A stretch of DNA of 64,000 bases from an uncultured Verrucomicrobiota bacterium (GCA_938003985.1 CALKWZ010000086.1:30219-94218); one strand, 5' to 3'; shown: positions 23,412 to 34,154, counted from the stretch's first letter. Program-made: numbers and translations. The notes: a model not told the origin generated them from the sequence alone.

Positions 23412-24232
23412 GGGCGGTTCCTCCGGATGTGGTCGACGACGTTGCGGAAGAGGCGCAGGCCCTCCCCTTCCTCGTTTCCGCCCGCCGCCTCGCGGCGCCG
23501 GGCCCAGTCGGGATGGTTGTAGATCGACAAATAGGCTTCGGGGTGCGGCATCATGCCCAGCACGCGGCCGGTCGGATCGGTCAGCGCGGCGCAGGACATT
23601 TCGGCGCCGTTGGGCAGCGCGGGATAATCCGTCGCGATCTGGCCCGCCGCGTCGCAGTACCGCAGCGCGCAGAGGCCTTGTTCCCGGATCGCGGCGCGGA
23701 TCGCGGCGTCGCGGATCACGAGTTTGCCTTCCTTGTGGCGCACCGGCAGCGCGAGCACGTCGACGTCCTTCAGGAACGGCGACCGCACCGGCCGCTCGGC
23801 GCGGCAATGGCACCAGCGATCCTCGAACTTGCCGCTGTCGTTCACGATCAGGGACACTTCCTGCGCGAAGTTCCCGCCGACGTTCGGCAGCAGGCCGGTT
23901 TTCACCAAAATCTGGAATCCGTTGCAGACCCCCAGCACGAAACCGCCGTTTTGCAGATGCGCCGCGATCTCGTCCAGCAGCGTCCGGCCGCCGGCCAGCC
24001 GGCAGAAGCGCATCTTGTTCGCCAGCGCCTTGCCCGCGCCCAGGTCGTCGCCGAAGGAAAAGCCGCCGGGAAAATTGAGCACGTCGTAGCCGCGCAGCGC
24101 AACCGTCCCGGCCAGCCACTCGTTGAAATGGACGACGTCGGCTTCCGCTCCGGCAAGGCGGTACGCCGCCGCCATCTCGTCCTGGCAGTTGATGCCGAAA
24201 CCCGTCAGAACCAATGCGCGCACGGCTTTCAC
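23408..24232 (-). CDS. purQ: Phosphoribosylformylglycinamidine synthase glutaminase subunit PurQ
   Basis: 274 residues from a GTG at 24230-24232 that overlaps the purL stop (GTGA). It hydrolyses glutamine to supply ammonia to PurL. The class I glutamine amidotransferase fold is clear: ALVLTGFGINCQDE, FPGGFSFGDDLGAGK, the nucleophile Cys103 in GVCNGFQ, and the catalytic histidine and glutamate in GMMPHPEAY. It is somewhat longer than the ~225-residue Gram-positive PurQ, in line with the larger PurL-type partner here. Its stop overlaps the purC-purE start. Confidence 0.95.
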   Translation of the reverse strand: MKAVRALVLTGFGINCQDEMAAAYRLAGAEADVVHFNEWLAGTVALRGYDVLNFPGGFSFGDDLGAGKALANKMRFCRLAGGRTLLDEIAAHLQNGGFVLGVCNGFQILVKTGLLPNVGGNFAQEVSLIVNDSGKFEDRWCHCRAERPVRSPFLKDVDVLALPVRHKEGKLVIRDAAIRAAIREQGLCALRYCDAAGQIATDYPALPNGAEMSCAALTDPTGRVLGMMPHPEAYLSIYNHPDWARRREAAGGNEEGEGLRLFRNVVDHIRRNRP

Positions 24233-27200
24233 GCCAGCAGCTCCTTCCGCCACGCTTGCTCCAGTTCGGCGACGGGAACGTCCACCAGCCGGCGCCCCTG
24301 GCCGGAAATCCGCAGCCGCGGCTCCGCGGTCGTGGCGCCGATCCGCAGCGCCTGGCCGCCCAGCAACTCCTCGAACCGCGCGCGATGCTCGGGCTTCACC
24401 GAAACGACGAACCGCGACGGCGATTCGGAGTACAGCGCCGCGAGCCACCGGCGCGCCGCGTCCGGCGCGGCGCCGCCCGCGATGGAATCCGCGACGGAAT
24501 CGAGGCTGATCTCCAGCCCCAGCCCGGTGCCGAACGCGGTCTCGGCCAGCGCGACCGCAAGGCCGCCGTCGGACAGGTCGTGGCTCGACCGGATCAGCCC
24601 CTCGCGATGCGCGGCCATCGTCCGGTAGTACAGCGGCAGGGCCTCTTCCGGCCGCACGGTCGGCGCGCGGCCGCCCGGCGCACCGAACAGGCGCTGGAAT
24701 TCGGAGGCGCCCAATTCGTCGCGGGTCTGGCCCAGCAGATAGACCGCGGCGCCGGCTTCCTTGATTTCGCTCGTGACCGTTTTGCGCACGTCGGGAATCG
24801 CCGCGGCCACGGAATAGAGCACCGTCGGCGGCACGGAGATCTTCTTCCCGCCGGCGCGGAAGTCGTTCTTCATGCTGTCCTTGCCGGACGTCATCGGCAC
24901 GTGGTAGGCGCGCGCCAGGTCGGCCAGCGCCTGGCACATGCGCACGAGCTGCGCCAACTTGTATTTGCCGTCGGGATTGGTCGCGGCATCGTAGACCGAA
25001 TCCGGCACGCAGAAGTTGTCGTTGGCGCACCAGAACGTCGATTCGCCCAGCTGGCCCGGTTCGGGCAGCTGCCCGCCCACGGAAACGATCTGCCGCACGG
25101 CCTCGTCGAAGGCGCAGGCGGAGGACGCATAGGCGTCGAGATCGCCGATGCGCGGCGCAAGGCCGCAGGCCACCGCGATGCCGCGCCAGTCGTCGAAGCC
25201 TAGCCGGATGACGCCCGCGTCCTGCGGGGCGATGCCCGCCGGGCCCATCAGCGGCTTGATCACCGTCCGGCCCTTGACCTCGTGGTCGTATTGGCGGATC
25301 ACCGCCTCGCGCGAGCAGACGTTGTCGCTCGCCAGCAGGCGTTTCAAGACGTCGCCGTGGTCGAGCCGCTCCGGAACCGCCGGTTCCGGCGCAACCGGCC
25401 GCGTCCATTCGGCCTCCAGCCGCTTGCGCGGCACGCCGTCGTGCAGGAAATCGAGCACGAGCTGCGCCACCGGGCGCCCGGCGTGGGATACCTCGAGGAG
25501 ACCGGTGTCCGTGAATTTGCCGATGACCGTGGCTTCCACCTCGTAGAGCTGGGCCAGTTCGGCCAGCGCCGGTGCCGCATCTTCCGCGACCACCAGCGTC
25601 ATGCGCTCCTGCGATTCGGACAGGAAGATTTCCCACGGCTGCAGGCCCGGATACTTGAGCGGCACTTTCTCCAGCCGGATTTCGGCCCCGCCCGCCAGCG
25701 GCGCGAGTTCGCCGATGGACGACGACAGCCCGCCCGCACCGTCGTCGGTCGCGCACTTGACCAGCCCGCGCCGGCAGGCGACTTCGAGGAAATCGGAGAG
25801 CATCTTCTGCGTGATGGGACTGCCGATCTGCACCGCGCTGCGCGGCGAATGCTTGTCGAGGCCCAGCGAGGAGAACGTCGCGCCGTGGATGCCGTCCTTG
25901 CCCGTGCGCCCGCCGGCCAGCACCACGAGATCGCCCGGCGCGATTTCCTTTTCCCACGCCGGCTTGCCGCCGTAGTTGTCCGCCAGGATGCCGCCGGTGC
26001 CGCAATAAACCAGCGGCTTGCCCGCGTAGCGCGGATCGAACGCGATGGCGCCGTTGATCGTCGGCACGCCCGACTTGTTGCCGCCCTCCTCGATGCCCTG
26101 CCGCACGCCCGCGAAGACGCGGCGCGGATGGAGCTGGCCGGGCAGCAGCGGCTCGGCGTAGGACGGCGGGCCGAAGCACAGGACGTCGGTGTTGAACAGC
26201 AGCGTCGCGCCGCCCCGGCCCGTGCCGAGCGGATCGCGGTTGTTGCCCAGGATGCCCGTGATGGCGCCGCCGAACGGATCCAGCGCCGACGGCGAATTGT
26301 GCGTTTCCACCTTGAACACGAACAGGCGGCCGCGGTCCACGCGCACCACGCCCGCGTTGTCGTTGAACACCTTCACCAGCCAGTTGTTGCCGGCCGCTTC
26401 CAGGCGCCGCGCGATTTCCTCCGTGCTGGCGCGGATATAGGTCTTGAACAGCGAATCGATCGTTTCCTCGCGGCCGGTTTCGCGGTCCACGAAATGGATC
26501 AGGGCGTTGAATTCCTTGTGCTTGCAGTGTTCGGACCAGGTCTGCGCCACGATTTCCAGCTCGCAATCCGTCGGTTCCGCCGGCAGGCCGGCCGCGCGCC
26601 GGCGCGCCTGGACCTGCGGATCGCGGAAATGCGCCTGCACCGCCTTCATTTCCGCCCGGTCCAGCGAAAGCAGGCGCGCCCGCGAGAGCGCATCCAGCGC
26701 TTCGTCGGCGACCTCGAGCGAAACCGTCTCCACGACCGTCGCGGCGGTCGGTTCCGCTTCGGGCGTCGGCCATGCGAATTCCGCGAACGGACCGAACGCA
26801 AATTGGTTCACCAGCGGATTGCCCAGTTCTTCTTCCGCCAGGCGCCGCAGCGTCGCGGCGTCCAAGGAATCTTCGAACAGCCAGAGATCGCCGGAAAAGA
26901 TTTCCTGCGGCGCCGGCGCGAACGGCACGCCCAGCAGGTCGTGCAGCGTGCGCTGGGCGGACAGGCCTTCGTCGTCCGTCGTGCCCGGCAGCTTGCCGAC
27001 AAGGACGAATGCCGCGAAGCCGGCGCAGCCCTCCGGCAGGCGATCGATGCCGACCCGTTGCGCCACGGCATCGCTCAGACCTTCGCGCGCCAGGCGTTCC
27101 AATTGGGCGGCGTCGAGTGCGGCCCGCACCGCGTAGACGGAAACGTGCCGAAGGCCGTTCAGGCGCAGGCCCAGATGGCGCTCCGCCCGCCGCCGCAGCG

Positions 27201-27264
27201 ACGCGCAGCGCGCATCGGGCAGTTCCGGATTCCAGGTGCAGGCGACGTGGTGCAGCGAAATCAT
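24229..27264 (-). CDS. purL: Phosphoribosylformylglycinamidine synthase PurL with N-terminal PurS-like part
   Basis: 1011 residues, intermediate between small PurL (~730) and the ~1290-residue enzyme that also contains the glutaminase. It converts FGAR to FGAM. The N-terminal ~200 residues hold a PurS-like segment (HVSVYAVRAAL, VGKLPGTTDDEGLSAQRTLHDLLG). The AIR-synthase-like halves follow: QTWSEHCKHKEFN, VKVETHNSPSALDPFGGAITG, and in the second half KPLMGPAGIAPQDAGVIRLG and MTSGKDSMKNDF. The glutaminase is the separate PurQ just downstream. The ATG at 27262-27264 overlaps the purM stop by 4 bases. Confidence 0.95.
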   Translation of the reverse strand: MISLHHVACTWNPELPDARCASLRRRAERHLGLRLNGLRHVSVYAVRAALDAAQLERLAREGLSDAVAQRVGIDRLPEGCAGFAAFVLVGKLPGTTDDEGLSAQRTLHDLLGVPFAPAPQEIFSGDLWLFEDSLDAATLRRLAEEELGNPLVNQFAFGPFAEFAWPTPEAEPTAATVVETVSLEVADEALDALSRARLLSLDRAEMKAVQAHFRDPQVQARRRAAGLPAEPTDCELEIVAQTWSEHCKHKEFNALIHFVDRETGREETIDSLFKTYIRASTEEIARRLEAAGNNWLVKVFNDNAGVVRVDRGRLFVFKVETHNSPSALDPFGGAITGILGNNRDPLGTGRGGATLLFNTDVLCFGPPSYAEPLLPGQLHPRRVFAGVRQGIEEGGNKSGVPTINGAIAFDPRYAGKPLVYCGTGGILADNYGGKPAWEKEIAPGDLVVLAGGRTGKDGIHGATFSSLGLDKHSPRSAVQIGSPITQKMLSDFLEVACRRGLVKCATDDGAGGLSSSIGELAPLAGGAEIRLEKVPLKYPGLQPWEIFLSESQERMTLVVAEDAAPALAELAQLYEVEATVIGKFTDTGLLEVSHAGRPVAQLVLDFLHDGVPRKRLEAEWTRPVAPEPAVPERLDHGDVLKRLLASDNVCSREAVIRQYDHEVKGRTVIKPLMGPAGIAPQDAGVIRLGFDDWRGIAVACGLAPRIGDLDAYASSACAFDEAVRQIVSVGGQLPEPGQLGESTFWCANDNFCVPDSVYDAATNPDGKYKLAQLVRMCQALADLARAYHVPMTSGKDSMKNDFRAGGKKISVPPTVLYSVAAAIPDVRKTVTSEIKEAGAAVYLLGQTRDELGASEFQRLFGAPGGRAPTVRPEEALPLYYRTMAAHREGLIRSSHDLSDGGLAVALAETAFGTGLGLEISLDSVADSIAGGAAPDAARRWLAALYSESPSRFVVSVKPEHRARFEELLGGQALRIGATTAEPRLRISGQGRRLVDVPVAELEQAWRKELLA

Positions 27265-28322
27265 GGGTTGAACGACACTCCTTGGATGACGATGGGGCCT
27301 GGCGCGATTTCGCCGGCCGTTTGCGCGGCCACGCCGCGCGCCTGGAGAATCGAAAGGGTTTGCGCGACGGCCTCCGGCGGGACCACCAGCAACATGGGAT
27401 TGTTCATGTTCCACTGGCGATAGGCGGTATCGAACTCCACCCGGCCCAGTTCCATCAGCTGGCGGACGGCGTCTTCCGGCGGGAACAGGTTGTCCAGCCG
27501 CGCGCCGAGGCCGGATTTCTTCAGCACGCGCCCGAACTTGCTCGGAATGCCGCCGCCGGTGATATGTCCCACCCCGCGCAGCGGCACGCCGGCATCGATC
27601 AGCGCGAGGATCGACGGGGTGAATAAAAAAGACGGAGTCAGAGCCGCTTGGCCCCAACTCCGTCCGTCGACGGAGGGCACCTCGTGCCACGAGGGCCCGT
27701 AGGCGTCCTCCAGGATCGCTCGCAGGAGCGAAAACCCGTTGCTGCGGAATCCGGCGCCGCGGAGCGCGACGACGGCGTCGCCGACGCGGATCTGGCCGCC
27801 GTCGATCGGCGCGCAGCCGCGGCGCGGCACGCCGATGGCGGTCGCGCACCAGTTGAAGTGCATCCGGGAACCCCAGCCCCCGATGCGGCCTCCTAATTCG
27901 GCGATCTCGCCGCCGACGACGGCGATCCCGCATTCCGTCGCCGCCGCGTGCAGGCCCTGCATGAGCTGGTCGACGATGTCCTCGTCGGGCTTGTCCACGT
28001 CGAGGACGTTGACGAGATTGATCGGCTCGATGCCGTTGGCGACGAGATCGTCCGCCACCATGGCGACGAGGTCGTAGCCCAGCGTGGCGTAGATCCCCGT
28101 GCGTTCGGCGATTTCCGCCTTGGTGCCGATGCCGTCGCAGGTCATGGCGATCCGGAGCGGGCCGTAATCCATCCAGTTGGAGAACGAGCCGGCGCCGCCG
28201 AACAGCGGGAAACCCGTTTGATCCCGGCGGGCCTCGAAGCTGCGCTCCGCCCAACGGAAGGCCCGCCGGGAACACCGGTCCCCGAGACCCAGATCCACGC
28301 CTGTCGGTGCAGCTGCCATCAT
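27261..28322 (-). CDS. purM: Phosphoribosylformylglycinamidine cyclo-ligase PurM
   Basis: 353 residues from the upstream of two adjacent ATGs (28320-28322 and 28317-28319); the second has better spacing from AAGGAG. It closes the imidazole ring to give AIR. The motifs GGAGSFSNW, MTCDGIGTKAEIAE, DLVAMVADDLVANG, VVGGEIAEL and HITGGGIPSKFGR are those of the PurM/AIR synthase family. The fairly long leader before FEARR and the GGWGSRMHFN segment fit the branch paired with mid-size PurL. It heads the tightly overlapping purM-purL-purQ-purCE-purB-purD-purN series and is preceded by a 172-base intergenic region that probably carries a promoter. Confidence 0.93.
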   Translation of the reverse strand: MMAAAPTGVDLGLGDRCSRRAFRWAERSFEARRDQTGFPLFGGAGSFSNWMDYGPLRIAMTCDGIGTKAEIAERTGIYATLGYDLVAMVADDLVANGIEPINLVNVLDVDKPDEDIVDQLMQGLHAAATECGIAVVGGEIAELGGRIGGWGSRMHFNWCATAIGVPRRGCAPIDGGQIRVGDAVVALRGAGFRSNGFSLLRAILEDAYGPSWHEVPSVDGRSWGQAALTPSFLFTPSILALIDAGVPLRGVGHITGGGIPSKFGRVLKKSGLGARLDNLFPPEDAVRQLMELGRVEFDTAYRQWNMNNPMLLVVPPEAVAQTLSILQARGVAAQTAGEIAPGPIVIQGVSFNP

Positions 28323-28494
28323 GCGCTCCTTGCCGTCGCTTCGGAAACGTGAGTTTGCCTCATCCGCCGGCCGCCCGAATTCGGCGCCGGAAGATAAAAC
28401 GCTTTACCGGGGCGCCAAAGTATCCGTCCGCTCGCCATCCGTCAAGCCCCGCTTCCGAAAAATCTTTTGCCGTCCGCCCTAAGCCGTTGTCCCA
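28323..28494 (-). promoter_or_regulatory. Intergenic region upstream of purM with AAGCGTTTT box
   Basis: 172 bases separate guaB from purM. On the minus strand GTAAAGCGTTTTATC (core at 28396-28404) lies 73 bases upstream of purM. A near copy, GTAAAGCGTTTTTGTC, lies upstream of guaB. AANCGNTT is the centre of LacI/PurR-family operators, so a shared purine regulator is possible, but the flanks do not match the enterobacterial PurR box. Small inverted words (GGCGCC either side of the box at 28383 and 28411) flank it. No clear -35/-10 pair or riboswitch was recognised. Confidence 0.4.
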
Positions 28495-29991
<1,497 letters not shown>

Positions 29992-29998
29992 TCAGCCG

Positions 29999-30016
29999 AC
30001 AAAAACGCTTTACTTG
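29999..30016 (-). promoter_or_regulatory. AAGCGTTTT box upstream of guaB
   Basis: On the minus strand GTAAAGCGTTTTTGTC (core AAGCGTTTT, 30002-30010) lies 40 bases upstream of the guaB ATG. The same 12-base word GTAAAGCGTTTT lies upstream of purM, and GTGAAGCGTTTTTTC lies upstream of the CotH gene. It may be an operator or a promoter element. One further AAGCGTTTT lies inside a coding region near 62542, so the word alone is not specific. Confidence 0.35.
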
Positions 30017-30056
30017 CGGGCGGAGCCTAGCCGCCGACCCGAATCCTGTCAAGTTT

Positions 30057-30577
30057 TCAGGCAAGTTGCGCCTTAACCGCCGCTCCGAAAGGGAGATAAA
30101 CCGCGAAATTCGCCAAAGTCGCGAAAAATGAGCCGATTTTCAGCATGAAAACAGGAAATTTGCATGAAAACAGGAGAAATCGGGGCCGTTTTCTGTTTTT
30201 AAAGCTAAAAATCCATGATATTTCGCCTAAAAACGGCAAAAAACCGCGGATTGGTACAAGAAAACACGAAACGGGCCGGTACTCCGGATCAAGCCCCCGC
30301 CCCTCCTGTTTTCCTGAAATTTTCCTGTTTTCCTGCCAATTTTCTCGTTTTGGGGCTTTGGAGGGCTGCCAGGGGACCCAAAACCCGAAAAATAGGCCAA
30401 AAACGGCCTGAAAATGCAAAATGAGCCCCGAAAATCCGAAAATTAGCCTCGATATTGCATAAATATGCGATTTTTGGAAATTTTAAGCACTGTTGGCCCA
30501 TCTGCGGCCTGTGCCGGAATACGTGAAGACCGCTGGCCGTCAACGGCGGTTTATGGAATTGAGATGCCCGATTAAAC
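30057..30577. other. AT-richer non-coding spacer with AACAGGAA inverted repeats
   Basis: About 520 bases with clearly lower GC than the rest of the window. Direct copies of ATGAAAACAGGA lie around 30144-30176 (GAAAACAGGAAATTTGCATG, then AAAACAGGAG), and reverse-complement copies, TCCTGTTTTCC and TTCCTGTTTTCCTG, lie around 30303-30336. Together they could form a large stem-loop. Small A/T-rich open frames here lack family features and are not called as genes. It marks the left boundary of the restriction-modification island. Confidence 0.6.
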
Positions 30578-30634
30578 ATGCAACAGTACCGGCATCTCCA
30601 GCACGGAGATGATCGTCAATATTGCGGATCATCG

Positions 30635-31966
30635 ATGCAAAAACGGCCCATAGGAATCGATTTGTTTGCAGGCGTCGGCGGCATGTCGCTCGGTTTCGAG
30701 CAAGCAGGCTTCGACATCGCCGCCGCCGTGGAGATCGATCCCATTCACGCCGCTGCCCATCACTATAATTTTCCACACACAACCGTAATTCCGCGTTCCA
30801 TTGTCGGCTTGTCCGGCAAAGAACTGCGCGAGTTGGCGCATCTCGACCGCCGCGCGGGAATCGACGTCGTGTTCGGCGGGCCACCGTGCCAAGGCTTTTC
30901 CCTGATCGGCCACCGGCTTCTCGACGATCCGCGCAACCAGCTCGTCAAGGAATTCGTCCGGTTGGTCGGGGAACTCGATGCCTCTTCGTTCGTATTTGAA
31001 AACGTCAAGGGCCTGACAGTTGGCGGACACCGGGTCTTCCTGGAAACCGTAATCGACGCCTTCAAAGATCTGGGTTATCGCGTCCAGATCCCGTGGAAGG
31101 TCCTCAACGCCATCAACTATGGCGTGCCGCAAACCCGCCAGCGACTTTTTCTCTTGGGCGTGAAAAACAAATTCGCCGCGCCGGCCTATCCGCCCGAAAC
31201 CACGTCCATTCATCCTGACAAAACCGGTCTGGCCCCGACGCCCACTTGCTTCGATGCGCTCTCCGACTTGCCCGACGCTGAACTCTTCCCCGAATTGTTG
31301 TCGTCGGATTCCGTGCCGTACCGTTCAAAAACGGAGTTGTCCGGATATGCCCGTGAATTGCACTGCGGCCATCCGTCTTCTTGGCACTGCGGCCACGTTC
31401 GTAATTGGCGGCCCGATTTGTTGACGTCCAGCATGAGATCGGAACACACCGAAATTTCGCGCCGGCGTTTCGCCCAAACCCCCGAAGGCGAGGTCGAGCC
31501 GATTTCGAGGTTTTTCAAACTTTCGCGAGCGGGCTATTGCAACACGCTCAGGGCCGGCACGGACGCGGCCCGCGGCGCCTTCACCAGTCCGCGCCCCATC
31601 CATTATTCATTTCCTCGCTGCATCACCGTCCGCGAAATGGCGCGCTTGCACGGCTATCCAGACTGGTTCCGCTTCCACGCGACGAAATGGCATGGCGCGC
31701 GCCAGGTGGGCAACTCCGTGCCGCCGCCACTGGCCAGGGCCGTCGCCGCTTCCATCCTCAAGGCGTTGGAGATCGCGCCGCAAAGATCCGCCGCCAAGAT
31801 TGAACTTGGCGATCCCAAATTGCTAACCATGGACATGGGCGAAGCGGCCGCTTTTTGGAATGTCGCCGTTCCGATCGGCAAGCGCGACCGCAAAAATGGA
31901 TCGCAAAAGCGAACACAGCTGGAGATCGAAGCGATCCTCGCCCATGAAAAGAGGAAAATCTCGTGA
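30635..31966 (+). CDS. DNA (cytosine-5)-methyltransferase
   Basis: 443 residues from the ATG at 30635; an upstream in-frame ATG at 30578 would add 19 residues without homology, and neither start has a strong ribosome site. All C5-methyltransferase motifs are present: motif I DLFAGVGGMSLGFEQAG, motif IV GGPPCQGFS with catalytic Cys85, motif VI VFENVKG, motif VIII PQTRQRLF, and motif X QVGNSVPPPLARA. The target-recognition region is roughly residues 200-330. The downstream gene overlaps it by 4 bases and is a likely cognate endonuclease. Base composition is lower in GC than flanking housekeeping genes, consistent with horizontal acquisition. The modified site is not predictable. Confidence 0.94.
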   Translation: MQKRPIGIDLFAGVGGMSLGFEQAGFDIAAAVEIDPIHAAAHHYNFPHTTVIPRSIVGLSGKELRELAHLDRRAGIDVVFGGPPCQGFSLIGHRLLDDPRNQLVKEFVRLVGELDASSFVFENVKGLTVGGHRVFLETVIDAFKDLGYRVQIPWKVLNAINYGVPQTRQRLFLLGVKNKFAAPAYPPETTSIHPDKTGLAPTPTCFDALSDLPDAELFPELLSSDSVPYRSKTELSGYARELHCGHPSSWHCGHVRNWRPDLLTSSMRSEHTEISRRRFAQTPEGEVEPISRFFKLSRAGYCNTLRAGTDAARGAFTSPRPIHYSFPRCITVREMARLHGYPDWFRFHATKWHGARQVGNSVPPPLARAVAASILKALEIAPQRSAAKIELGDPKLLTMDMGEAAAFWNVAVPIGKRDRKNGSQKRTQLEIEAILAHEKRKIS

Positions 31967-32760
31967 AAAACAAACCGAACCCCGAAAACCGGTACGCGGC
32001 GCTGATTGAAAGCATTTTTCTGGAAAAATACAAAAAGGGCGCGACGGAAATCCCGTTTCACCGTGATGAATTCACGGCGACGGCCAAGAAACTGAAAATC
32101 CGGCTGCCTAAAAACATCGGCGATGTGATTTATTCCATTCGCTATCGCATGCCGCTGCCCGAATCGATTTCCAAGACCCAAACATCGGGCAAAGAGTGGC
32201 TGATCGAGGGGCGCGGCCGATCGCAATATGCCTTTCGCCTCGCGGCTGTTAACCGCGTTCTTCCCAACCCGCAGTTGGCCGCCATCAAAATTCCCGACGC
32301 CACGCCCGAAATCGTCGCCGCCTACGCCTTGTCCGACGAGCAGTCCCTGCTCGCCAAGGTGCGCTACAATCGATTGATCGACATTTTCCTCGGCGTTGCG
32401 GCCTATTCGTTGCAGAACCACCTACGCACGACCGTTACGGGCCTAGGCCAAGTCGAGATCGATGAAATCTATGCGGCCATCGATAAACGTGGCCGGCAAT
32501 ACATCATCCCCGTTCAAGCCAAAGGCGGCAGCGACCGTCTGTCAACCGTGCAAGCGAAACAGGACATGGCCTGTTGCGCCGAAAAATTCCCCCATCTCAT
32601 TTGCCGGTCAATATCCGCGCAATTCATCGACGACGACCTGATCGCCCTATTTGAACTCGGGCCATCCGGGAACGAGATTCGCATTGTCGAGGAAAAGCAC
32701 TACCGTCTTGTTCCCGCCGACAAGATCACGCTCGCCGATTTGCGCGCATACGACGCCTAG
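31963..32760 (+). CDS. Probable type II restriction endonuclease
   Basis: 265 residues; the start overlaps the methyltransferase stop (GTGA/ATGA type), typical of coupled R-M genes. No textbook family name is certain. A PD-(D/E)XK-like arrangement can be read in GQVEIDEIYAAIDKRG followed by IIPVQAKGGSDR, where a glutamate/aspartate precedes an (I)PVQAK strand that could supply the catalytic lysine. The N-terminal third is basic and has a helical ESIFLEKYKKG / FTATAKKLKIRLPKNIGDVIYS stretch that could contact DNA. The call rests on this motif and on context. An alternative is a DNA-binding protein of unknown role. Confidence 0.65.
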   Translation: MKNKPNPENRYAALIESIFLEKYKKGATEIPFHRDEFTATAKKLKIRLPKNIGDVIYSIRYRMPLPESISKTQTSGKEWLIEGRGRSQYAFRLAAVNRVLPNPQLAAIKIPDATPEIVAAYALSDEQSLLAKVRYNRLIDIFLGVAAYSLQNHLRTTVTGLGQVEIDEIYAAIDKRGRQYIIPVQAKGGSDRLSTVQAKQDMACCAEKFPHLICRSISAQFIDDDLIALFELGPSGNEIRIVEEKHYRLVPADKITLADLRAYDA

Positions 32761-32798
32761 CAAGAAAGGGCGTTCTTTGCCCGAAGACAGTTGGCGAC

Positions 32799-34154
32799 CT
32801 AATCCGCCTGACGGATCGTAACGGGGAGGAAGCCGCCGAACCGGGACGCGGCATCCATTCCTTTCGTGCGCATCGTGGGCCGGCGGGCCAGCTTGAAGTA
32901 GGCATATCCACCGCAGTCCGGTTCCACCCGGAAGGGAACGTTCACTTTGAACATTTGATGTTCGGCCCAGGTGCCGTCGATCTTGGGATTGCCGCCGTTG
33001 GCGACGTAGCCCTGGAGATAGCGGACGGCCAGGGCATTGTCGCTCTCGGCCACGTAGGTTTTCCCGCCTTCCAGCCAGAGCCCCGTGCGCTGCCAGACGA
33101 AGCCTTTCAGTCGGGCGGCATCGAGGGAGATGCCTTTCTTGCCCGGCGTCGAGGTTTGCCAATAGGACGGATCCGCTTTCCGGCGCCGCAGGACGCTTTC
33201 GTCGATTTTCACGCCCATGTTAGCGGGCGCCAGCAGCGGCACGCTGCGCGGGCGGAAGTTAATGTCGATTTGCATCCAGCCCTTGATTTTCGCCGGCGGC
33301 TGGGGATTTTTCAACGTGGCCAGATAGCCGTCCCGGACGACCAGCCCGACGGCAATGGCCTCTTCCAGCATCCACCGCTGGGGCACGTCGGTCACGCCGG
33401 GATTGGCGCCGCCGCCCACGTCGGAGTGCTTCCCGCTGAACCAGAGCTGCTTGACGGTGCGGCCGCCCGGACCGGTCCAGTCATAGATGGGCCGTTCGAC
33501 GTTTGACCCTTTCCGTTTTTCCGTCCACAGCGTGGGCATGTAGCGCGCGCGGGCGTCGTCGATCGACAAGGCCTGCCGGGCATGCGTCACCAACGGCCCC
33601 AGCCGCGTGTCGTGGAACTCGTAGTTTTCCGGCTTGTCGTGGCGGTTGACGCCCTTGAAGTCCTGATCCGGAATGCCCAGTTTTCCGACGGTATCGAACA
33701 CACCGAGAAAATGAATTTTGGGTCCGGGGCGAGCAATCCTGTGCGATGCACGGTACTGGCCGTATTCAGCCACCACGGCCTTGACAAATTCCGCGTCCGA
33801 CAACCGCGCCAGCTCCACATTCAGCCCGCGGCAACCGATGAATCCGGCCAACGAACGCACGGTGAATGCCCCACGACTGAATCCGAACAAGAAGATGCGA
33901 TCGCCCGGACAGTACTGTTTTGCAAGCCAGCCATAGACCTTATGAATAACCTCGTCAATGCCAACGCCAAACAGGCCGCCGAGAACTTTATCGGCGCCCC
34001 CCTTGGTTCCTACGCCAGCAAAATAGGCTTTGGTTTCCATCTCCACGCCCATCACTGCATCATAGATGCGCCGGACATTGGTTTGCTCGCCCTTTTTCAT
34101 CTTGTCTGCATCGCTCCACGTTCCATCGCAACAGACCACCAGATTCCGGCTCAT
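32799..34154 (-). CDS. DUF2235-domain alpha/beta hydrolase (Tle1-like phospholipase)
   Basis: 451 residues from the ATG at 34152-34154, preceded by GGAAAGGAT at good spacing. The opening MSRNLVVCCDGTWSDAD and the nucleophile elbow FGFSRGAF (Ser93) are the hallmarks of DUF2235, as are FLGVFDTVGKLG with a likely catalytic aspartate and LWFSGKHSDVGGG with the likely catalytic histidine. Characterised relatives include type VI secretion phospholipase effectors (Tle1). There are no T6SS genes here. It lies convergent to the R-M pair, 39 bases from the endonuclease stop. A defensive or toxic role is possible but unproven; it might equally be an ordinary lipase. Confidence 0.85.
   Translation of the reverse strand: MSRNLVVCCDGTWSDADKMKKGEQTNVRRIYDAVMGVEMETKAYFAGVGTKGGADKVLGGLFGVGIDEVIHKVYGWLAKQYCPGDRIFLFGFSRGAFTVRSLAGFIGCRGLNVELARLSDAEFVKAVVAEYGQYRASHRIARPGPKIHFLGVFDTVGKLGIPDQDFKGVNRHDKPENYEFHDTRLGPLVTHARQALSIDDARARYMPTLWTEKRKGSNVERPIYDWTGPGGRTVKQLWFSGKHSDVGGGANPGVTDVPQRWMLEEAIAVGLVVRDGYLATLKNPQPPAKIKGWMQIDINFRPRSVPLLAPANMGVKIDESVLRRRKADPSYWQTSTPGKKGISLDAARLKGFVWQRTGLWLEGGKTYVAESDNALAVRYLQGYVANGGNPKIDGTWAEHQMFKVNVPFRVEPDCGGYAYFKLARRPTMRTKGMDAASRFGGFLPVTIRQAD

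Noticed and set aside
30057..30419. A 120-residue frame in the AT-rich spacer
   Set aside because: It is dominated by Phe/Lys/Pro words from repeats, has no homology features and no ribosome site.
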